This document shows positions 1 to 6,018 of a stretch of DNA of 14,703 nt, piece by piece. The number at the start of each line of letters is the position of its first letter. Within the stretch, counting starts at the first letter, position 1. Source of the DNA: a candidate division Zixibacteria bacterium 4484_93. GTDB lineage: Bacteria > UBP14 > UBA6098 > 4484-93. Under the pieces are notes generated by a model. That model ran no database searches. It was not told the origin of the DNA and saw only the letters and a list, made by a program, of their open reading frames with translations. The translations under genes were made by a program, and so were the position numbers. Location: positions 1 through 14,703 of the forward strand of contig NATO01000011.1 in the NCBI GenBank assembly GCA_002085385.1, read 5' to 3'.

Positions 1-257
1 TGCTTGAGCTCTTCAACCACATCTCCGAGTCTGCTCGTGACATAGGGAAGCTGATAGGAAAGGGTTGTCTTTCTCTCGTAGAGTTCCTTCAGCCTTGACG
101 CCACATCCTCGATATCGAGGGGGGTAATGTAAGGCAGTTCGTCGTCGGGGAAGTTCTTCTTGAGCCTCTGTGAGATAGCTCTGATTATCGCTCTATCGAT
201 AAAGGCTGAGCTAAATATCCCTGACTGGTCGCAGCGAGCAGAACAGCTGTAGTACAC
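1..257 (-). CDS. Unrecognised protein, N-terminal part, cut by window edge
   Basis: An open frame runs leftwards off the window, downstream of pnp. It begins directly after the pnp TAG, in the same frame, and has no ATG. The first plausible start is GTG at 257-255, with a GGGG about 11 nt upstream. From about position 215 the translation looks coding: FSSAFIDRAIIRAISQRL, then KKNFPDDELPYITPLDIEDV, then a charged helical stretch (ASRLKELYERKTT, SRLGDVVEELK). This reads like a soluble helical protein. I do not recognise a family. The stretch between the pnp stop and the GTG reads as a poor, Lys/Asn/Thr-rich peptide and is probably untranslated. A second frame holds a weakly hydrophobic stretch (SLCTTAVLLAATSQGYLAQ, about 262-206), so a frameshifted signal peptide is possible. 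The gene probably belongs to the end of the operon. The start is uncertain; the body is likely real. Confidence 0.5.
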   Translation of the reverse strand, partial: MYYSCSARCDQSGIFSSAFIDRAIIRAISQRLKKNFPDDELPYITPLDIEDVASRLKELYERKTTLSYQLPYVTSRLGDVVEELK

Positions 258-275
258 AGGGATGTTTGCCCCTGT
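256..275 (-). repeat. Short inverted repeat after pnp
   Basis: ACAGGG and CCCTGT form a perfect 6-bp inverted repeat around an 8-nt loop, about 40 nt past the pnp stop. No U-run follows on the minus strand, so it does not look like an intrinsic terminator. It could be a small mRNA hairpin that stabilises the pnp 3' end or masks the start of the following frame. Function unknown. Confidence 0.35.
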
Positions 276-314
276 ATTTGCTCCTTTTCTGGTTTCTGGT
301 TGTTTGGTTCCTTT

Positions 315-2432
315 CTAATCATTCCTCTTTCTCTCATAGCGGCGAGCACCACTGTTTTCCCTCTTAATGAGAGCCTTCCGGGAGAGTTTTATCCTGCCGG
401 AGTCGTCTATGCCTATTACCTTGACGGTCACCTTACCACCGACCTTAAGCACATCCTCAACCCGGTTAATCCTCCGGTGCTCTATCTCAGATATGTGGAG
501 GAGCCCATCGGTGTTCGGGAGTATCTCTACAAAAGCACCATACGGAGTTATCCTTTTCACCGTCCCTTCATATACCTTTCCTACCTCTGCCTCCTCAACT
601 ATCGATTCTATCTCCTTCAGGGCAGCAAGGCTGCTTGTCTCATCGTAGGCAGCAATCTGGACGAGGCCGGTATCATCGATACTGATTGTTGTTCCCGTTC
701 TTTCCTGAATTGCCCGTATCACCTTGCCGCCTGTTCCTATTATCTCGCCTATTTTATCCGGGTTCACACGGAGGGTTGTTATCCTCGGAGCATACACCGA
801 AAGAGACTCCCTCGGGCGTGAGATGACCTGATTCATCTTCTCAAGTATGAACATCCTTCCATCACGGGCGCGTTTCAGAGCAGCAGATATTGTCTCGAAT
901 GATAGACCTTTCACTTTGACATCCATCTGAAATGCAGTAACTCCATTCGCTGTGCCTGCAACCTTAAAGTCCATATCACCGTTATGGTCCTCCGCTCCGA
1001 TGATATCGGTCAAGATGACCTCTCGGTTGTCCTCCTTAACAAGTCCCATAGAGATACCGGCTACCGCGGCTTTGACGGACACACCAGCATCCATAAGGGC
1101 GAGGCTACCGGAGCATACCGTCGCCATAGAGGATGAGCCATTGGACTCGAGTATATCGGAGACTATCCTTATCGTGTAGGGGAAGGTCTCCTCGTTCGGG
1201 ATAACGGCGGACAAAGCCATCTCGGCGAGATGCCCATGACCAATCTCCCTGCGAGACGGGCCCCGTATAGGACGAGTTTCTCCAACGGAGAAGGGAGGGA
1301 AGTTGTAGTGCAGCATAAACCGCTTGCTGGATTCACCCTCAAGGTTCTCTATCCGCTGCTCATCGAGCTTTGTCCCGAGGGTGAGAACACCGAGAGACTG
1401 CGTCTCGCCACGGGTGAAAAGGGCTGAACCGTGTGCCCTTGGAATTATACCTACCTCTACCGTTATCGGACGAATATCGGTTGGTGCTCTACCGTCGATA
1501 CGACGACCATCCTCTAAAATCATCCGCCGAAGCTTTTGCCTCTCTATATCGTGTATAATCCCGGGGACAAACCCCACATCATCGGGGAAATCATCCGAAA
1601 CCGCATCCCGAACGGAATCTACCAGCTTCGATAAAGCCTCCTCGCGGAGCTTTTTCCCTGGAATGGATAGAAGCTTGATAACGCCAGGAGTTGCCAGTTT
1701 TTCAACACGGGTTATCATCTCCTCTGGCGGAGCGGAAACCTCAAATGCGAACTTCTCCCTGCCGACCTTGTCTACAAGCTCACTTTCCATACCGATTATC
1801 TCGACAATAGCAGAATGGGCAAATCTCAGTGCCTCGGTGAGCTTTTCCTCTGGTATCTCGGATGCTGAGCCCTCGACCATAACAACATTTTCCTTTGTTC
1901 CTGCAACCACGATGTCGAGTAAGCTCTCCTCCCGCTCGAGGAATGTCGGGTTGAGGATAAACTCATCACCAACCAGCCCCACCCTCACAGCGCCAACGGG
2001 ACCATCGAACGGAATATCAGAGATACATAGAGCAGTTGAGGCGCCTATTATACCGAGTATGTCGGAGTCGTTCTCCTGGTCGAACGATATAACGGTGGAT
2101 GTAATCTGAATCTCGTTTCTCATTCCATCGGGGAAAAGTGGACGCAGTGGTCTATCTATGAGGCGTGCACAGAGTATCTCCCTTTCCGTTGGGCGACCCT
2201 CTCGCTTGAAAAAACCGCCCGGTATCTGACCGGCGGCATACTGACGCTCCCTGTATTCGACCGTTAGAGGGAAAAAATCAATCCCCTCTTTTGGCTCCTT
2301 GCTCGCACAGGCAGCAACAAGAACCACTGTACCCCCAAGACGAACAACAACCGAACCGTTTGCCTGTCTCGCTACTTTGCCAGTCTCAATAGAGAATAGC
2401 TTACCCATAATCTCTCTTTCAACAACTTCCAT
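315..2432 (-). CDS. pnp: Polyribonucleotide nucleotidyltransferase (PNPase)
   Basis: PNPase is a 3'-5' phosphorolytic exoribonuclease and part of the mRNA decay machinery. All domains are visible in 705 aa: RNase PH-like domain 1 (about 10-145, with the FFKREGRPTE loop at 74-83), the helical linker (about 150-300), RNase PH-like domain 2 (about 310-540), KH (about 550-612, GxxG = GTGG at 566-569) and S1 (about 619-690). The phosphate-binding SNGSSSMA stretch is at about 430-437. The two catalytic aspartates fall in EDHNGDMD (D482 and D488). The usual LGDEDH is IGAEDH here, a change next to but not at the catalytic residues. The ATG at 2432 has AGGAG 8 nt upstream; Met9 is a weaker alternative. 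It follows rpsO by 80 nt, as in many bacteria. Confidence 0.98.
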   Translation of the reverse strand: MEVVEREIMGKLFSIETGKVARQANGSVVVRLGGTVVLVAACASKEPKEGIDFFPLTVEYRERQYAAGQIPGGFFKREGRPTEREILCARLIDRPLRPLFPDGMRNEIQITSTVISFDQENDSDILGIIGASTALCISDIPFDGPVGAVRVGLVGDEFILNPTFLEREESLLDIVVAGTKENVVMVEGSASEIPEEKLTEALRFAHSAIVEIIGMESELVDKVGREKFAFEVSAPPEEMITRVEKLATPGVIKLLSIPGKKLREEALSKLVDSVRDAVSDDFPDDVGFVPGIIHDIERQKLRRMILEDGRRIDGRAPTDIRPITVEVGIIPRAHGSALFTRGETQSLGVLTLGTKLDEQRIENLEGESSKRFMLHYNFPPFSVGETRPIRGPSRREIGHGHLAEMALSAVIPNEETFPYTIRIVSDILESNGSSSMATVCSGSLALMDAGVSVKAAVAGISMGLVKEDNREVILTDIIGAEDHNGDMDFKVAGTANGVTAFQMDVKVKGLSFETISAALKRARDGRMFILEKMNQVISRPRESLSVYAPRITTLRVNPDKIGEIIGTGGKVIRAIQERTGTTISIDDTGLVQIAAYDETSSLAALKEIESIVEEAEVGKVYEGTVKRITPYGAFVEILPNTDGLLHISEIEHRRINRVEDVLKVGGKVTVKVIGIDDSGRIKLSRKALIKRENSGARRYERKRND

Positions 2433-2454
2433 TATACTGTCTCCTTTTCTGTTT

Positions 2455-2488
2455 TGCCATTGTGGGGAACACAGTGACGAAGCAATCT
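2455..2488. repeat. Dispersed-palindrome-like repeat in rpsO-pnp gap
   Basis: A 34-nt stretch runs from TGCCATTG to GAAGCAATCT. It aligns without gaps, at about 27 of 34 positions, to a repeat I remember from many bacterial genomes (consensus beginning TGTCATTGCGAG and ending GACGAAGCAATCT). That repeat is often mis-annotated as peptides containing C-H-C-E-E-R-S-D-E-A-I; here the plus-strand frame reads CHCGEHSDEAI. The outer ATTG/CAAT arms are complementary and the centre is degenerate. It lies in the transcribed leader of pnp, between the rpsO stop and the pnp ribosome binding site. The match is from memory, and I see only one copy in this window. Confidence 0.6.
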
Positions 2489-2512
2489 AACTCATACCTC
2501 CAGATAAGCAAT

Positions 2513-2776
2513 TTAGTGTCTTATCTTCAACTTCTCTGCCACATCGACATACTTCTCAAAGTTCGTTCTCCTCAGATACTTCAGCATCCTGTTGCGCTTT
2601 CCAATCAGAATGTAGAACGAACGCTTGACATTAAAATCCTTCGGATGCTCCTTGAGGTGACGAGCGAGGTTATTTATCCTCTTGGTAAAAACAGCAATCT
2701 GGACCTCGGGACTGCCAGTGTCGGTCTTGTGCCTCCCGAACCGTTTTATCAATCTCGTTGCCGAACCTCTTTGCAT
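2513..2776 (-). CDS. rpsO: 30S ribosomal protein S15
   Basis: S15 is a primary 16S rRNA-binding protein of the 30S platform. The 87-aa length is typical. The family core is clear: RHKTDTGSPEVQIA (about 15-28), INNLARHLKEHPKDF, then GKRNRMLKYLRR near 57-68. The N-terminus (MQRGSATRLIKRFG) departs from the common M-[AS]-L-x-x-E-x-K beginning, but a strong ribosome binding site fixes the start. It lies 14 nt after ribF and 80 nt before pnp, the usual rpsO-pnp pairing. S15 often represses its own mRNA in other bacteria, but I see no recognisable structure for that in the 14-nt gap. Confidence 0.97.
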   Translation of the reverse strand: MQRGSATRLIKRFGRHKTDTGSPEVQIAVFTKRINNLARHLKEHPKDFNVKRSFYILIGKRNRMLKYLRRTNFEKYVDVAEKLKIRH

Positions 2777-2787
2777 ACCTCCTCCTT
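2777..2787 (-). promoter_or_regulatory. Strong ribosome binding site of rpsO
   Basis: Read on the minus strand, AAGGAGGAGGT lies immediately before the rpsO ATG. It is much stronger than the sites of its operon neighbours; ribF has almost none. This fits the need for more S15 than enzyme from a shared transcript, and it settles the start of S15. Confidence 0.75.
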
Positions 2788-2790
2788 GGG

Positions 2791-3702
2791 TTACTTTATT
2801 CTTCTTATATATTCCTCTATTTTCCCTTTTAATTCCGCCTCACTTCGGAACTTTACCTCATCTGCTATCCGCTCACCGATTTCTAAGCCCACATATTCAT
2901 CATATATCTGTCCACTAAAATTGAGAAGATGAGTCTCCAGTTGAATATTCTTCCCCCCGAATGTGGGCGATGAGCCGATATAGACAAGTGCTGAGTATCG
3001 CTTTTTTGTTTGCCCGACAGTTGCGCTCGCCGTATAGACACCTGGAGTCGGGAGAAGTTTGTTCTTGGTGATGCTCAGATTTGCCGTCGGGTATCCGAGC
3101 CTTTTTCCTATCCCCTTTCCCGGGACAACCTTTCCCCGGACAAGATACGGGTGCCCCAGCATAGAAACAGCCTCTGCAAATCTGCCCGATACCAGCATCT
3201 CCCGTATCCTTTCGGATTTTATCTCCTCACCATTCCATTCGACCGGTTTGACAATGTCCATCCGGTAGCCAAATAGCCTGCCGAGATGAACCATCTGCTC
3301 AACCTTACCCCTGCTATCTCTGCCGAACGAGTGGTCATAGCCGACAACAAGCGTTGTCGCTCCAAGCTTATCAACGAGGAACCTCTTGATGAACCAGCGA
3401 TACGAATGACTGGCAAATTTTCTGTCAAACCTCACAACAACGAGGTTATCCAGGCACCAGGGTTCGAGAAGCAAACGCTTCTCCTCCAGTGTCGATAGGA
3501 GATGAACCTCCTTCCCCATCAGAACCGAGCGAGGATGCGGAGAAAAGGTCACGAGAACACTTTTCTGTCCAAGATGCTCCTTCTCGGAAATGACCCTGTC
3601 CAAAATTCGTCCGTGACCGAGATGAACACCATCGAAGTTGCCAACGGTCACAACCGTCCTCTCCAACAGGAAAGCATCATCCGGGTAGAAAAATGTCTTC
3701 AT
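2791..3702 (-). CDS. ribF: Bifunctional riboflavin kinase / FMN adenylyltransferase
   Basis: The enzyme makes FMN and then FAD from riboflavin and ATP in the cytoplasm. In 303 aa, the N-terminal adenylyltransferase domain (about 1-165) carries the nucleotidyltransferase signature GNFDGVHLGH (21-30), TFSPHPRSVL and GYDHSFGRDSRG (121-132). The C-terminal riboflavin kinase domain (about 185-303) has GKGIGKRLGYPTANL with PTAN at 205-208, GVYTA, and LETHLL with the likely catalytic Glu256. The usual I/V-S-S-T-R-I-R adenylyltransferase motif reads IKSERIR (161-167), so the Ser-Thr pair is replaced. The gene starts 16 nt after truB with no clear Shine-Dalgarno sequence, so it is probably translated by coupling. 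Confidence 0.96.
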   Translation of the reverse strand: MKTFFYPDDAFLLERTVVTVGNFDGVHLGHGRILDRVISEKEHLGQKSVLVTFSPHPRSVLMGKEVHLLSTLEEKRLLLEPWCLDNLVVVRFDRKFASHSYRWFIKRFLVDKLGATTLVVGYDHSFGRDSRGKVEQMVHLGRLFGYRMDIVKPVEWNGEEIKSERIREMLVSGRFAEAVSMLGHPYLVRGKVVPGKGIGKRLGYPTANLSITKNKLLPTPGVYTASATVGQTKKRYSALVYIGSSPTFGGKNIQLETHLLNFSGQIYDEYVGLEIGERIADEVKFRSEAELKGKIEEYIRRIK

Positions 3703-3718
3703 AATTCAAAGAACTGTT

Positions 3719-4432
3719 TCATCTTTTGCTTTCCAGAACTTCCTCAACAGGGATAATAACCCGGTTGAGATTATCTTCTCTTGAAAACCTTAGAATATCA
3801 TCAATTTCATACGATTTGTCAAGGGAAAACTGTCCAACACGGGTTCTTGTCAATCTGAGCAGATATCCACAGCTGCCGAGAGAGTATGCAAAATCACGGG
3901 CAAGGCTTCTGACATACATCCCTTTCGACGATACCACCTTGAAATCTATCTGCGGGAGTGAAATCCTCGTTATCTCAAAGCTTTCGATGTGAACATCCCT
4001 CGGTGCAAGGGCAAATTCCTCACCCTTTCTTGCAAGCTTATATGCTCTTTTCCCACCGACGGAGAGTGCGGAAAAGCGAGGAGGAACCTGTTTTATCCAG
4101 CCGACGAAATCTTGTGCTCTTTTCTTTATCTCGTCTTCCGTTAAATCCGGTATCGGACAGACTTTTGTTAGTTTCCCTTCCACATCGAGCGTATCGGTCA
4201 TTTTGCCCAGAGCGATTGCCCCTCGATACTCCTTGGTGTAGGATGAGATAGTCTCAAACAGTTTTGTTGCCCTGCCGAGCAAGATGACCAGAACCCCATC
4301 CGCAGCCGGGTCGAGGGCGCCAGCATGCCCGACCTTCTTTGCCTTTGTCGCCTTTTTTATTCTTTCAACAACGCCGTAGGAACTTATCCCACGAGGCTTA
4401 TTGACCACAATTACTCCGCAGATGTCTCTCAT
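3719..4432 (-). CDS. truB: tRNA pseudouridine(55) synthase
   Basis: TruB makes pseudouridine 55 in the T-loop of tRNAs. The 237-aa protein begins with GVIVVNKPRGISSYGVV and carries the catalytic motif VGHAGALDPAADGVLV with the likely catalytic Asp41. The usual form is GHTGTLDPxATG, so two neighbouring positions differ (T to A, T to D). KEYRGAIALGKMTDTLD, the PPRFSALSVGGKRAYKLAR segment and YVRSLARDF confirm the family. It is shorter than E. coli TruB (about 314 aa) and stops soon after the catalytic domain, so no full PUA-like C-terminal domain is evident. Its ATG overlaps the nrnA TGA (ATGA), pointing to coupled translation. Confidence 0.96.
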   Translation of the reverse strand: MRDICGVIVVNKPRGISSYGVVERIKKATKAKKVGHAGALDPAADGVLVILLGRATKLFETISSYTKEYRGAIALGKMTDTLDVEGKLTKVCPIPDLTEDEIKKRAQDFVGWIKQVPPRFSALSVGGKRAYKLARKGEEFALAPRDVHIESFEITRISLPQIDFKVVSSKGMYVRSLARDFAYSLGSCGYLLRLTRTRVGQFSLDKSYEIDDILRFSREDNLNRVIIPVEEVLESKR

Positions 4433-5403
4433 AGAAGTTTCTTTAGTTGTCTCAGGAGGAAGCTCTTGCTCTCCTCAAGTGAAAGAGGTAGGGACATACC
4501 TGCAGCGTTCTTGTGACCTCCTCCACCGAACGAGCGGGCGAACTGCCCGACATCTATCGACTCCACCGAGCGCATAGAGACCCGTGTGAAACTACCGTCC
4601 ATCTGCTTGAAAAGTGCTCCAATCTTCACCCCCCGAGCCTTCAAAGTGAAATCCACCACCCCTTCGGTAAAATCGAAAGATGGGTCAAACTGCACTACCT
4701 CGTCGCGAGGGAGAGAGACGAACATTATGCCAAATTCAGGGAAAAACTCCATATTGTGGAACGCTACTCCGATATTCTTAAGATACTCAACGGGAAGTTC
4801 ATCGTATATCTTGGTAAAGATGTGTGATGGTTGGGCACCATATCTTACAAGCCTTGCAGCGGATTCAAGTGTCTCTGCCGATGTATTCGGGAAGGAGAAA
4901 TTACCTGTGTCGGTCAGGAGTGCGGCGTAAAGCGGAGAGGCAACATCCGATGTTATGGCAGACGGGGAGAGTTGTTCAAAGAGGGAAAGCAGTATCTCAC
5001 CGGTCGAGGATACATTATTTCGCACAAGGGAGAGCTCGCCAAAAGGCTCTTCATTGTTATGATGGTCGATGACTATCCGCTCGACACCTCTGGTCTTGAG
5101 GAAGCGGACAAACGACGCATCGAGCCTATCTGAGGAAGAGCAATCGAGTATCAGGGCAACATCGAAATCCTCCTCCGGCGTCTCCTGCAGGAAACTGTCC
5201 TCGTTTGCGAGGAACTCGTACCTTCTTGGAATACCGGATGGTAGATAACCCGACGCTGTTTTACCAATGTTGGCAAGGAATCTGACCGTCGCCAGAAGGG
5301 AACCGACTGCATCTCCATCCGGCTCGATATGGGAGGCAACGATGAACCGTTCCCCGTTCCGAATCCTATTCTTTATCCGGTCTGCTACCTTCTCCGAATT
5401 CAT
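4429..5403 (-). CDS. nrnA: DHH/DHHA1 phosphoesterase, NrnA-like oligoribonuclease/pAp phosphatase
   Basis: This is a 324-aa family member, with the start taken at ATG 5403. Members degrade nanoRNAs and dephosphorylate pAp with Mn2+; roles in c-di-AMP product turnover are also known. Metal-binding motifs in order: SHIEPDGDA (24-32), LILDCSS (D87), IDHH (112-115), LLTDTG (D165). The DHHA1 substrate motif is FGGGGHKNAAG (292-302). The frame stays open up to 5448, but residues before MNSEKVADRI lie wholly inside the end of rbfA and lack family similarity; ATG 5415 is another option. Even with the short start the gene overlaps rbfA by 38 nt, and it overlaps truB by 4. Position between rbfA and truB is common for nrnA and fits RNA turnover. 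Confidence 0.93.
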   Translation of the reverse strand: MNSEKVADRIKNRIRNGERFIVASHIEPDGDAVGSLLATVRFLANIGKTASGYLPSGIPRRYEFLANEDSFLQETPEEDFDVALILDCSSSDRLDASFVRFLKTRGVERIVIDHHNNEEPFGELSLVRNNVSSTGEILLSLFEQLSPSAITSDVASPLYAALLTDTGNFSFPNTSAETLESAARLVRYGAQPSHIFTKIYDELPVEYLKNIGVAFHNMEFFPEFGIMFVSLPRDEVVQFDPSFDFTEGVVDFTLKARGVKIGALFKQMDGSFTRVSMRSVESIDVGQFARSFGGGGHKNAAGMSLPLSLEESKSFLLRQLKKLL

Positions 5404-5737
5404 CGATAATCTCATTAATTCTAACACTCTCCTCGATGAGCGGGTCATAGATAAATATAAGCTCAGGAGTATATCTTATAAGGAGCCTCCCAGCAAGAAG
5501 ATGTTCGATGTAAGGTTTCGAACGTTCAAGGAATATCCGGGTCGATTTCCGCTTTTTCTCATCCCCCAAAACGCTATAGTGCACCTTCGCAACCCTCAAA
5601 TCAGGGGAGAGCATAACCCCAACAATAGAGACAAAACCCATTCTCGGGTCTTTTATATTTTCCTCGAGAATGTATGATAGCTCTCGCTTGAGATTCTGTG
5701 CAAGCCTGAATGGGCGGCTTGTCTTTTTCTTTTTCAT
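5366..5737 (-). CDS. rbfA: 30S ribosome-binding factor A
   Basis: RbfA binds immature 30S subunits and helps 16S rRNA 5'-end maturation; it matters most in the cold. The 123 aa contain the KH-like core: a basic N-terminus (MKKKKTSRPFRLAQNLKREL), IKDPRMGFVSIVGVMLSPDL (about 28-47), AKVHYSVLG, and the late RYTPELIFIYDPLIEESVRI (about 88-107). The ATG overlaps the stop of ylxP (ATGA), and the 3' end overlaps the nrnA start. The site AGGTGAT just upstream is acceptable. It sits next to infB as in most bacteria. Confidence 0.95.
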   Translation of the reverse strand: MKKKKTSRPFRLAQNLKRELSYILEENIKDPRMGFVSIVGVMLSPDLRVAKVHYSVLGDEKKRKSTRIFLERSKPYIEHLLAGRLLIRYTPELIFIYDPLIEESVRINEIIDEFGEGSRPDKE

Positions 5738-6018
5738 ATCACCTCTATAAAGTAGTCGCCCAGAATGCTGCCGTTGTTTGCGTTAGCGATAAAGCTAACG
5801 ATGCTGTCAAATGTGGAGTCAAGTAGCTTTTTGCTCATACCGCCCATCAGAAATTTTATCTCCGTTCTCTGCCAGAGCTCGTGATAATTGGTTTCCACAA
5901 CAGATACATTGAATCTGTGTCTCAGTCTCTCCTTTAACCCCTTGACGACTGCTCGCTTGTCTTTTAACGAGCGAGAGTCGGGTATAAAAAGCTCCACTGT
6001 TAGTATTCCGATGAGCAT
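5734..6018 (-). CDS. ylxP: DUF503 protein (YlxP family)
   Basis: A 94-aa DUF503 protein with the family pattern: MLIGILTVELFIPDSRSLKDKR, then the VVKGLKERLRHRFNVSVVE helix-strand, then NYHELWQRTEIKF. Members are small ferredoxin-like-fold proteins coded beside infB and rbfA in many Firmicutes and candidate phyla. A part in ribosome assembly is inferred from context only. Its ATG directly abuts the infB TAA (TAA then ATG, no gap), and its end overlaps the rbfA ATG by 4 nt. Family assignment is sure; function is not. Confidence 0.92.
   Translation of the reverse strand: MLIGILTVELFIPDSRSLKDKRAVVKGLKERLRHRFNVSVVETNYHELWQRTEIKFLMGGMSKKLLDSTFDSIVSFIANANNGSILGDYFIEVI

Noticed and set aside
1324..2109. 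261-codon plus-strand frame opposite pnp
   Set aside because: Ser/Thr/Ile-rich shadow of a strongly supported PNPase; no independent evidence of coding.
5404..5448. Longer nrnA start at 5448
   Set aside because: The extra 15 residues lie wholly inside rbfA, do not resemble the family N-terminus, and have no Shine-Dalgarno sequence.
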